Shown here: positions 1-5,381 of the stretch, one piece after another | How positions within the stretch are numbered: the stretch's first letter is position 1 | Layout: each line of letters starts with the position of its first letter | Assembly (NCBI GenBank): GCA_943328715.2 | Contig: CALQBB020000088.1 | Coordinates: 1 to 5,381 of the forward strand | Reading direction: 5' to 3' | Length of the DNA stretch: 5,381 nucleotides | Origin: Polynucleobacter meluiroseus | GTDB taxonomy: Bacteria; Bacteroidota; Bacteroidia; Flavobacteriales_D; Crocinitomicaceae | The notes under the pieces: model-generated | Seen by the model: only the letters and a program-made list of their open reading frames with translations | The model's database searches: none | Told to the model about the DNA's origin: nothing | Translations under genes and position numbers: made by a program

Positions 1-367
1 CCCCTGTTGGAATCACCGTGATTAAGTTCGTTTTGACTTCACCAATGGTTTTTGTCCCGCTTGACACCGCCATGTACGAACCTTTGTTCATGAGAAAGGT
101 GTTTACATCTGTAAATCCTTGCTTCGGTAAAATAGCAATTCCTTTGGAAACCACTTTGAATTTATCCTTCTGTTTAAAATAAATGGAGGCGTTTACCGGC
201 ATGATTTTAATCAATGGAATATTCGTTTTGATGTTTGCTTCAACTGAATAATCTTTGACAGTATTTAGTTTTTGAACAACTTGTTGAATCACTACATCCG
301 CATCAACTTCTTGAGAAAAAACGGCAAACGAATGAACGAAAAATAAAAGGGATAGAATTGCTTTCAT
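1..367 (-). CDS. Secreted LolA-like protein (possible lipoprotein-sorting family), 3' end outside the window
   Basis: The first 122 codons of a gene that runs off the left edge. The start at 367-365 is fixed by a TAATG overlap with the permease stop. Residues 1-18 form a Sec signal peptide: MK, a hydrophobic run, then VFS before Q19. There is no lipobox Cys, so the mature protein should be soluble in the periplasm. The mature part begins with an amphipathic stretch (VVIQQVVQKLNTVKDYSVEA, about 24-43), followed by alternating beta-type segments including ASIYFKQKDKFKVVSKG and ILPKQGF. The layout of an N-terminal helix with 'KLNTVKDYS', then strands with 'YF(K)..DKFK', resembles LolA/LppX-fold outer-membrane lipoprotein-sorting proteins (COG2834). 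That is recognition by pattern and is only moderately sure. Its coupling to an ABC exporter suggests it receives or passes on a lipid-like or lipoprotein substrate after export, which is inference. The remaining C-terminal part is not visible. Confidence 0.6.
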   Translation of the reverse strand, partial: MKAILSLLFFVHSFAVFSQEVDADVVIQQVVQKLNTVKDYSVEANIKTNIPLIKIMPVNASIYFKQKDKFKVVSKGIAILPKQGFTDVNTFLMNKGSYMAVSSGTKTIGEVKTNLITVIPTG

Positions 368-369
368 TA
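365..369 (-). other. TAATG stop-start overlap, permease to LolA-like gene
   Basis: The permease stop TAA (369-367) and the start ATG (367-365) of the secreted protein share one base, exactly as at the preceding junction. In both cases the last sense codon is TCC (Ser), giving the same eight bases TCCTAATG. This fixes the start of the partial gene and ties it to the exporter as a third component. Confidence 0.8.
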
Positions 370-1209
370 GGAAGTGATGTCTTTTTTATTGAATTTGTAC
401 ACTGCGATCAAAACGAGAACAATGTTGTGAATTACGAGAATCGAAACAGAATTCCGAATGGTTGTCCATGGAACTGGATCTTCAAAAAACGAACGCCAAG
501 AAGCCATGTGTGTTGTAAAAAGGAAGGGTTTTATCGAGTCAAAGACCGAAACATCCAAGGTGCCAATAATCGTAAAGAGAATGATGATGGACATCGTACT
601 AACGATTGGACCAATGGAATTTTCGGCAAACGCAGATAAACAAATGGACAATGTCGAAATCGTTAATAAGGCTAAATAAGCCACGCCGAAACTTAGGCCA
701 TACCTCCATAAGATATCTTGTTCCTTCAATATCACTAATCCATCGCTATTCAGCACAATTAAATCTCCGGAGCCAAACATCCATTTCCCAACGATTAACG
801 CAAGGAATCCAAGCCATAAAGTGAGGATGAAGGTATAAACTGCTCCCGCAATGAACTTGGAAAGAACAATTTGCGTTCGCGAAATAGGTTTTGTCGCCAT
901 CATGCGAATCGTTCCCATGGCTGCTTCTCCGGATATCAAATCACCAGTCACCAAGGAAACCAAAAGTGGAATATGGACAATTAGCATTTGAAGAATGATA
1001 AACGCAATCAGATTTCCATTCAAAATATTCCCATTGAAGGACAATGTTTGTTCAAAGGATGCAGTAACAAAGGAAATAAACGATTTTCCATCCGCCTTCA
1101 TAGCAAATAATATCAGTAATACAAGAAGTGTCAATGCACCAATTCCTAGGTAACTTCTTGGTTTTGCGAGAATCTTAATAAACTCGTTGTATGTATTTTT
1201 CAGTAACAT
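367..1209 (-). CDS. ABC-2 type transporter permease subunit
   Basis: A complete 280-residue membrane protein, the membrane half of the exporter whose ATPase is encoded just upstream. About six hydrophobic helices are visible, near residues 20-37, 66-88, 117-142, 171-195, 200-217 and 251-271. Between helices 2 and 3 lies the conserved cytoplasmic segment GDLISGEAAMGTIR...KPISRTQIVLSKF (about 89-119). This is the 'E...GT.R.....P.SR..I...K' signature of ABC-2 permeases of the NatB/NosY/BcrB kind, which contacts the ATPase. Length fits that family. The start at 1209 overlaps the ATPase stop by one base (TAATG) and has no Shine-Dalgarno sequence, so reinitiation by ribosomes finishing the ATPase is likely. 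The stop overlaps the next gene in the same way. The N-terminal MLLKNTYNEFIKI before helix 1 is a typical cytoplasmic lead-in. The substrate cannot be told from sequence. Candidates in the family include lipids, peptides, antibiotics and Na+. Confidence 0.9.
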   Translation of the reverse strand: MLLKNTYNEFIKILAKPRSYLGIGALTLLVLLILFAMKADGKSFISFVTASFEQTLSFNGNILNGNLIAFIILQMLIVHIPLLVSLVTGDLISGEAAMGTIRMMATKPISRTQIVLSKFIAGAVYTFILTLWLGFLALIVGKWMFGSGDLIVLNSDGLVILKEQDILWRYGLSFGVAYLALLTISTLSICLSAFAENSIGPIVSTMSIIILFTIIGTLDVSVFDSIKPFLFTTHMASWRSFFEDPVPWTTIRNSVSILVIHNIVLVLIAVYKFNKKDITS

Positions 1210-1211
1210 TA
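1207..1211 (-). other. TAATG stop-start overlap, ATPase to permease
   Basis: The ATPase stop TAA (1211-1209) and the permease start ATG (1209-1207) share one base. No Shine-Dalgarno sequence precedes the start, so the arrangement favours translational coupling and matched amounts of the two subunits. The coupling itself is inferred from geometry. Confidence 0.8.
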
Positions 1212-2123
1212 GGATTGGATTATTTTCATGAAAAAATCTTCGAGTTTTCGTTTCGGCTCCATTGCATGAACTTCCACGCCTTCTTGAACTAAGGTTTGGT
1301 TCAAACTTGGAACAAGTTGTTTTTCGATGTTTACTTCGATGATGCGTTCATTGATTTGTTTGAAGCTGGCACTTTCAAAACGTATTTTTAGGACATTTAT
1401 CGTTTTTTCCATGTCATTCACCTCGAGCTGAACAACCATTTCTTGCGCATTCAACAATTCCTTGACATCTCCTTCGATAATCGACTGACCCTTATTGATA
1501 ATGACCATTCGATTCGAGATCAACTCAATTTCGGATAACTGGTGAGAGGAAAGAATAACTGTTTTATTTTGCTCTGATTTCAAACGTAAAATTAAATTTC
1601 GAATTTCAACGATTCCTTGTGGATCGAGTCCCGTTGTTGGCTCATCCAAAACAATTAAATCCGGTTGATGCAACAAGGTCTGCGCAATTCCTAAGCGCTG
1701 TTTCATTCCATGTGAAAATCCTCCAACTTTGTCTCGGTTTCGTCCATTTAAACCAACGAAATCTAACATTTCAGCTATTTCACGTTTGGAAACATCTTTC
1801 CCAGAAATGCGTGCAAAAATGGCTAAATTCTTTTCCGCGGATAAATACCGATAGAAGTCCGGCTTCTCGATGATGCTTCCAACTTTGGATAGAATTTCAT
1901 TTCGGTGCTTGTTCAGGTCTTTTCCGAACAACTGAATTTGTCCGTTGTCTGGTTTGATGAGCGACAACATACAGCGAATCGTGGTGCTCTTCCCTGCCCC
2001 ATTTGGACCTAGAAATCCAAATACATCTCCTTTGTTGACCGTAAAAGATACATCCTTCACCGCTTGAAAACTCCCGAAGTTTTTCGCGAGGTGTTGAACC
2101 TTTATTATTTCGGTATTTTCCAT
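1209..2123 (-). CDS. ABC transporter ATP-binding protein, BcrA/CcmA-type exporter ATPase
   Basis: A complete 304-residue nucleotide-binding subunit that powers the adjacent permease at the inner membrane. All ABC motifs are present: Walker A GPNGAGKST (39-47), signature FSHGMKQR (136-143), Walker B LIVLDEP (156-162), D-loop GLDP (165-168) and H-loop His194 in LSSH. The Q-loop position holds Glu86 (SIIEKPDFY), and the signature has SHG instead of SGG. Both are usual in the bacitracin/lantibiotic immunity (BcrA-like) subgroup rather than signs of decay. Residues about 225-304 form a C-terminal extension with VVQLEVND and a final charged LEDFFMKII helix, as in many exporters of this class. The start MENTEIIKVQHLAKNFG gives the normal first strand of the fold. 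The leader is 34 bases after the preceding gene and shows no Shine-Dalgarno sequence. It is unlikely to be GldA, since the signature is of the BcrA type and no gld-like partner is seen. Confidence 0.93.
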   Translation of the reverse strand: MENTEIIKVQHLAKNFGSFQAVKDVSFTVNKGDVFGFLGPNGAGKSTTIRCMLSLIKPDNGQIQLFGKDLNKHRNEILSKVGSIIEKPDFYRYLSAEKNLAIFARISGKDVSKREIAEMLDFVGLNGRNRDKVGGFSHGMKQRLGIAQTLLHQPDLIVLDEPTTGLDPQGIVEIRNLILRLKSEQNKTVILSSHQLSEIELISNRMVIINKGQSIIEGDVKELLNAQEMVVQLEVNDMEKTINVLKIRFESASFKQINERIIEVNIEKQLVPSLNQTLVQEGVEVHAMEPKRKLEDFFMKIIQS

Positions 2124-2157
2124 GAGTTAAAGTTACGAAATTGTTTGAGCGTTCAGC

Positions 2158-2616
2158 TTACTTTTTATTTGGAAAAATCTCATCTACTTTTTTGGTTCTG
2201 TACTTGAAGATTTGATCCAATTTTGGTTTGACAATAATCGGGTGAACCAGTCTTCCGAAAATCCCGAATGGAACCTCATAACTAACGATATCGGTCATTT
2301 CTACACCTCCATCTACTTCTTTAAAGTGATGTTCATGGTGCCAAATCGCATAGGGTCCTTTACGTTGCTCATCGATAAAGAATTGTCCTTCCTTCACTGC
2401 CTTAATCTCTGTAATCCAAGTCATTGGAATTCCCAACAAAGGAGTGACTTTATATTCAATCATCATTCCTTCGTACATCTTCGCTGGAAGATCGGTTTTG
2501 ATGTTGAATCCCATTCCGGGAGGAGTAATTTCTTTCAAATTCCCTGGGGATGAAAAATAATCCCAACATTCCGTCATGGTTGCGGGAATAAACTGTGTGG
2601 TCTTTAATTGATACAT
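2158..2616 (-). CDS. SRPBCC (START/Bet v1-fold) ligand-binding-type protein
   Basis: A complete 152-residue soluble protein with no signal peptide or membrane helix, so probably cytoplasmic. The sequence matches the SRPBCC group often labelled 'cell division inhibitor' or polyketide cyclase-like (COG4276). It has an N-terminal strand and helix with FSSPGNLKEITPPGMGF (21-37), a WITEI strand (67-71) and FFIDEQRKGPYAIWHHEHHF (79-98). These are followed by GGVEMTDIVSYEVPFGIFG (103-121) and a long C-terminal helix ending IFKYR (136-140). Such folds bind hydrophobic ligands in a cavity. No catalytic role is established for this subgroup, and the 'cell division inhibitor' label is a legacy name. The start at 2616 (ATG TAT CAA TTA) is chosen because it opens the first strand. 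Another ATG four bases upstream (2620-2618) is out of frame. It lies 49 bases after the GH92 stop and 34 bases before the ATPase start. A functional link to either neighbour is not evident. Confidence 0.85.
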   Translation of the reverse strand: MYQLKTTQFIPATMTECWDYFSSPGNLKEITPPGMGFNIKTDLPAKMYEGMMIEYKVTPLLGIPMTWITEIKAVKEGQFFIDEQRKGPYAIWHHEHHFKEVDGGVEMTDIVSYEVPFGIFGRLVHPIIVKPKLDQIFKYRTKKVDEIFPNKK

Positions 2617-2665
2617 GCATTTAAAACATGAGAATGCGAAGAATGTTCATCCAAAGAATCGAAAC

Positions 2666-4954
2666 TTATTGAAATAATTTTTTGTTCGGTTGAGCACCCA
2701 TTTTCACTTCTAACATCCCTCCACTGACAATTTGCTCGTGAGTAATAAAGGGTTTCAATAAAGGAATTCCGTTTAAACTGATGGACTGAATATAAACGTT
2801 GTTGTTTGCTTGGTTTTTAACCACCATATTAAATTGTTTTCCTTCGGGCAAATGAATGGTCGCGGATTTGACACTTGTACTCGTAAGCGCATAATCCGTT
2901 GAACCGGGAGCAACGGGATAAAATCCCAAAGCAGTAAAAATATACCACGCGCTCATTTGTCCACAGTCGTCGTTGCCTCCTAGTCCATCAGGTTTTGTTT
3001 TGTATTGCAACGGTAAAATCATCCGTGTCGTCGCTTGTGTCTTCCATGCTTGACTCGTGTAATTGTACAGGTAAGGAACATGATGCGAGGGTTCGTTTCC
3101 GTGGACATAATTCCCAATGATTCCATCGCGCATGATGTCTTCTGTCTCTGCAAAGTATTTATCCGGAAGTGACATGGTAAACAAGGAATCTAAATGCTCG
3201 ATGAACCGTTTTTCTCCACCCATTAATTCCATCAAACTCTTTGGATCCTGCGGAACATACAAGGAATAATTCCAGGCATTCCCTTCGATGAATCCTTGTC
3301 CGTGTGTACTTAAGACATCAAATTCCTTTTTGAAACTTCCATCTGACATTCTTGGACGCATAAATCCAATCGAGGAATCGAATTGGTTCTTGTAAAAAGC
3401 AGCACGTTTTTGGTAAATCGCATGCAAGGAATCTTGACCTAATTTTTTGGCCATTTGAGCGATACACCAATCGTCATAGGCGTATTCTAAGGTCTTGGAA
3501 ACTGAATTTCCACTTAAGTTTTCCGGAACGAATTGATAATCTAAATAAGCGCCTAATCCTTCATAAAATCGTTGGTTGGATGTTGTCACAGCCGCTTTCA
3601 GCGCACGAGAATAATCAAATCCAGGATTGCTTTTTATCATGGCATCAGCAAGAACGGAGACACTGTGATAGCCGATCATACACCAGTTTTCATTTGCGTA
3701 ATGTGACCAAACGGGAAGCATGTGGTGTACACTTTGGTCGTAATGTGCCAACATGGACTCAATCATGTCCGCATTGACTTTTGGTTGAATTAAATTCAGC
3801 AAAGGATGTTGCGCACGATAGGTGTCCCACAGAGAAAAAGTCGTGTAATTCACAAATCCATTGGCTTGATGAATGCGTTGATCCAATCCTTTGTAACGGT
3901 TATCAACATCCATGTACAAGGTCGGGCCTAAAAAAGTATGGTATAGCGAAGTGTAAAACGTTACTTTTTCATCCTGACTTAAAAAGTCTGCTTGAATGAT
4001 GTTCAATTTCTCATTCCATTTTTTTTGAGCATCGTCTACGTAGGACTTGAAATTCCAATGTGGACATTCTGTTTTTAAATTTAAGAGTGCACCGTCGATA
4101 TCCACGGAGGATAACGCGACCTTTATGTGAACATCCGTTTCACTTCCAAATTTAAAAATGGCTTTTAATCCTTCTCCTGCCGCTTCCGGGAAATTGTGTT
4201 CAACATCAAACTTTCTCCAAAATCCATTGTAGGCAGTTGGTTTTACATTTTTAAATCCATATTCAGTAATGGGTTTTGAAAAGGAAATGGCAAAATACAC
4301 CGTTCGTGATCGCGCCCAACCGTTTGTTTGACGATAACCTGTTATTAACGTATCGTTTTCCATTCGGATAAAGCACCAAACATTTTTGTCAGCATAATTG
4401 TAGATTCCATGTGTCAAATCCATCAAAACATGATTATCTTTTCCCTCTTGAAATTGATAATGATGAATTCCAACGCGCTCTGTGCACGTTAATTCCACTT
4501 GAACCTTAGGCTCATCTAAAAAAACGCGGTAAAGTCCAGCAGTCGCTTGCTCGTTCTGATGTGAAAAGCGCGATCGATATCCTTTATCCGTCTGACTTGC
4601 CGTTCCGGGATTCCATTGAATCGAACCTGAATTTGGCATGAGAAGGATGTCACCTAAATCAGAATGACCTGTTCCACTAAAATGGGTATGCGAAAACCCA
4701 ACAATACTTGAGTCATCGTATTGATATCCTGCACAATAACGATAGACATCTTTTTGGTATTGTCCATTCACTAACATCGGAATGGTGTCCGTATCTGGAC
4801 TCAACTGAACGGATCCAAATGGCACTGTTGCTCCGGGAAAGGTGTGTCCAGCGTTTTTCGTTCCAATTAATGGATTTACAAAAGGAATCAAGTTGCTGTT
4901 TTGCGCAAGAAGAATCGTTGGAAGAATAAAAAGAAGGAATAGAACTGTTCTCAT
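2666..4954 (-). CDS. Secreted GH92 family alpha-mannosidase
   Basis: A complete 762-residue glycoside hydrolase of family 92, which contains Ca2+-dependent, inverting exo-alpha-mannosidases, often alpha-1,2-specific, that trim mannose from N-glycans or mannans. Residues 1-17 are a Sec signal peptide (MRTVLFLLFILPTILLA|Q). There is no lipobox Cys, and no gliding/T9SS-type C-terminal domain is visible, so the likely site is the periplasm. The N-terminal beta-sandwich carries FVNPLIGT and GHTFPGATVPFGSVQLSPDT (36-55), GFSHTHFSGTG (86-96) and DLGDILLMP (99-107). The helical barrel domain carries SLWDTYRAQHPL (374-385), EGNAW with Glu557, HGNEPSHHVPYLYNY (618-632) and KPDGLGGNDDCGQMSAWY (654-671). 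The acidic residues of the last motif (Asp662/Asp663) belong to the catalytic region as known for the family. Length is normal and no motif is missing. The exact linkage specificity cannot be read. Mannose linkages other than alpha-1,2 also occur in GH92, although the intact GNEPSHH motif suits alpha-1,2. No SusC/SusD or other carbohydrate genes are in view. Confidence 0.95.
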   Translation of the reverse strand: MRTVLFLLFILPTILLAQNSNLIPFVNPLIGTKNAGHTFPGATVPFGSVQLSPDTDTIPMLVNGQYQKDVYRYCAGYQYDDSSIVGFSHTHFSGTGHSDLGDILLMPNSGSIQWNPGTASQTDKGYRSRFSHQNEQATAGLYRVFLDEPKVQVELTCTERVGIHHYQFQEGKDNHVLMDLTHGIYNYADKNVWCFIRMENDTLITGYRQTNGWARSRTVYFAISFSKPITEYGFKNVKPTAYNGFWRKFDVEHNFPEAAGEGLKAIFKFGSETDVHIKVALSSVDIDGALLNLKTECPHWNFKSYVDDAQKKWNEKLNIIQADFLSQDEKVTFYTSLYHTFLGPTLYMDVDNRYKGLDQRIHQANGFVNYTTFSLWDTYRAQHPLLNLIQPKVNADMIESMLAHYDQSVHHMLPVWSHYANENWCMIGYHSVSVLADAMIKSNPGFDYSRALKAAVTTSNQRFYEGLGAYLDYQFVPENLSGNSVSKTLEYAYDDWCIAQMAKKLGQDSLHAIYQKRAAFYKNQFDSSIGFMRPRMSDGSFKKEFDVLSTHGQGFIEGNAWNYSLYVPQDPKSLMELMGGEKRFIEHLDSLFTMSLPDKYFAETEDIMRDGIIGNYVHGNEPSHHVPYLYNYTSQAWKTQATTRMILPLQYKTKPDGLGGNDDCGQMSAWYIFTALGFYPVAPGSTDYALTSTSVKSATIHLPEGKQFNMVVKNQANNNVYIQSISLNGIPLLKPFITHEQIVSGGMLEVKMGAQPNKKLFQ

Positions 4955-4974
4955 TCAATAAAAATACAAAAAAC

Positions 4975-5001
4975 AAAAAAAAGGCAGGATAAACTCCTGC
5001 C
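4975..5001 (-). terminator. Intrinsic terminator of the thiolase transcript
   Basis: Read on the minus strand, GGCAGGA, a five-base loop GTTTA and TCCTGCC form a perfect seven-base-pair stem (5001-4983). It is followed at once by eight T residues (4982-4975), then G and six more T. The stem begins 30 bases after the thiolase stop. This is a canonical rho-independent terminator for minus-strand transcription. On the plus strand the tail is only TTTT after one unpaired base, so any bidirectional action would be weak. It separates the thiolase unit from GH92. Confidence 0.9.
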
Positions 5002-5031
5002 CTTTTATATGAATTTAGATGATTCTGTTTT

Positions 5032-5381
5032 TTAGATGTTCTCGATGATCATTGCGGATGCGCCTCCACCACCGTTACAAATTCCAGCTCCACCAATTTT
5101 CGCGTTGTTTTGTTTAAGTACGTTGATCAAGGTAACGATCACACGGGAACCTGAGTTTCCAAGTGGGTGTCCAAGTGCTACTGCACCACCGTTTACATCA
5201 ACCTTCGCTGGATCTAGTCCAAGAATTTTCGTGTTAGCAATACCAACAACAGCAAACGCTTCGTTCAATTCCCAGAAATCAACATCTGCAACAGTCATGT
5301 TGACTTTTGCTAACGCTTTCGGAATAGCCAAGGAAGGCGCTGTAGTAAACCATTCTGGTTCTTGCGCAGCATCTGCATAAC
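5032..5381 (-). CDS. Thiolase (acetyl-CoA C-acetyltransferase), C-terminal part; 5' end outside the window
   Basis: The last 116 codons of a thiolase, open to the right edge. The visible protein reads on from YADAAQEPEWFTTAPSLAIP to IENI. It carries the C-terminal active-site motifs of the family: NEAFA (the Asn loop), ALGHPLGNSGSR (the catalytic His of GHP) and GICNGGGGASAM (the second active-site Cys, which acts as acid/base). The first catalytic Cys, which carries the acyl group, would lie in the missing N-terminal part. The enzyme condenses two acetyl-CoA to acetoacetyl-CoA or cleaves 3-ketoacyl-CoA, in fatty-acid degradation, ketone-body or related pathways. Biosynthetic and degradative roles cannot be told apart here. 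A TTG inside the frame (5331-5329) is a leucine codon, not a start, since thiolase homology continues upstream of it. A strong terminator follows the stop, so this is the last gene of its unit. Confidence 0.93.
   Translation of the reverse strand, partial: YADAAQEPEWFTTAPSLAIPKALAKVNMTVADVDFWELNEAFAVVGIANTKILGLDPAKVDVNGGAVALGHPLGNSGSRVIVTLINVLKQNNAKIGGAGICNGGGGASAMIIENI

Noticed and set aside
358..824. Overlapping plus-strand open frames of 72-93 codons within the permease region
   Set aside because: They lie opposite a convincing membrane protein, overlap each other in different frames, and have no domain or initiation signal.
1696..1952. ATPase signature SHGMKQ and Glu in place of the Q-loop Gln as possible signs of an inactive ATPase
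   Set aside because: Both are normal for BcrA-type exporter ATPases. The Walker A, Walker B, D-loop and H-loop residues are intact.
2212..2553. Plus-strand open frame of 113 codons opposite the SRPBCC gene
   Set aside because: The minus-strand frame has clear family motifs and good gene spacing. The plus-strand product shows no recognisable domain.
2617..2665. Short direct repeat CATTCT-TCG-CATTCT and the ATGCAT palindrome in the gap before the SRPBCC gene
   Set aside because: The repeats are too short and too common in A/T-rich spacers to call an operator. No stem with a T tract is formed.
4959..4966. TATTTTTA on the minus strand as a -7 box (TAnnTTTG-like) for GH92
   Set aside because: It sits only a few bases before the start codon in a homopolymer-rich stretch, and no TTTG lies at the right distance. 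Such matches are expected by chance in this T-rich sequence.
5036..5380. Plus-strand open frame of 114 codons opposite the thiolase gene
   Set aside because: It is the exact antisense of conserved thiolase coding sequence. Its Pro/Ala-rich low-complexity product mirrors the Gly-rich CNGGGG and GHP motifs.

Overview
The window is a compact, entirely minus-strand stretch of chromosome, most likely from a member of the Bacteroidota (Flavobacteriales-like, possibly Crocinitomicaceae). The evidence is moderate-to-low GC with A/T-rich spacers, no AGGAGG-type ribosome binding site before any start, signal peptides that cleave just before Gln (LLA|Q, VFS|Q), and a family GH92 mannosidase, a family abundant in this phylum. 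The taxonomic placement is inference.

In transcription order (right to left) the layout is as follows. (i) The C-terminal third of a thiolase (acetyl-CoA C-acyltransferase) enters from the right edge and ends at 5032. It is followed by a textbook intrinsic terminator (stem 4983-5001, T8 tract 4982-4975). (ii) A complete secreted GH92 alpha-mannosidase (4954-2666) starts only 20 bases beyond the T tract. (iii) After a 49-base gap comes a 152-residue SRPBCC/START-fold protein (2616-2158). (iv) After a 34-base gap comes an ABC exporter ATPase of the BcrA type (2123-1209). Its stop overlaps the start of a six-helix ABC-2 permease (1209-367), whose stop in turn overlaps the start of a secreted, probably LolA-like protein (367 to beyond the left edge).

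The three left-most genes form a tight unit. Both junctions are one-base TAATG overlaps preceded by the same TCC serine codon, which suggests translational coupling and a joint job: an ATP-driven exporter acting with a periplasmic LolA-like protein. No terminator is visible between GH92, SRPBCC and the ABC genes, so the five genes left of the terminator may share a transcript, although their functions are not obviously linked. The thiolase belongs to a separate upstream unit.

Nothing in the window looks like a mobile element, CRISPR array, RNA gene or defence island. There is no gene-free stretch longer than about 80 bases. This is mostly ordinary accessory or housekeeping sequence. The ABC plus LolA-like cassette is the part most worth following up.
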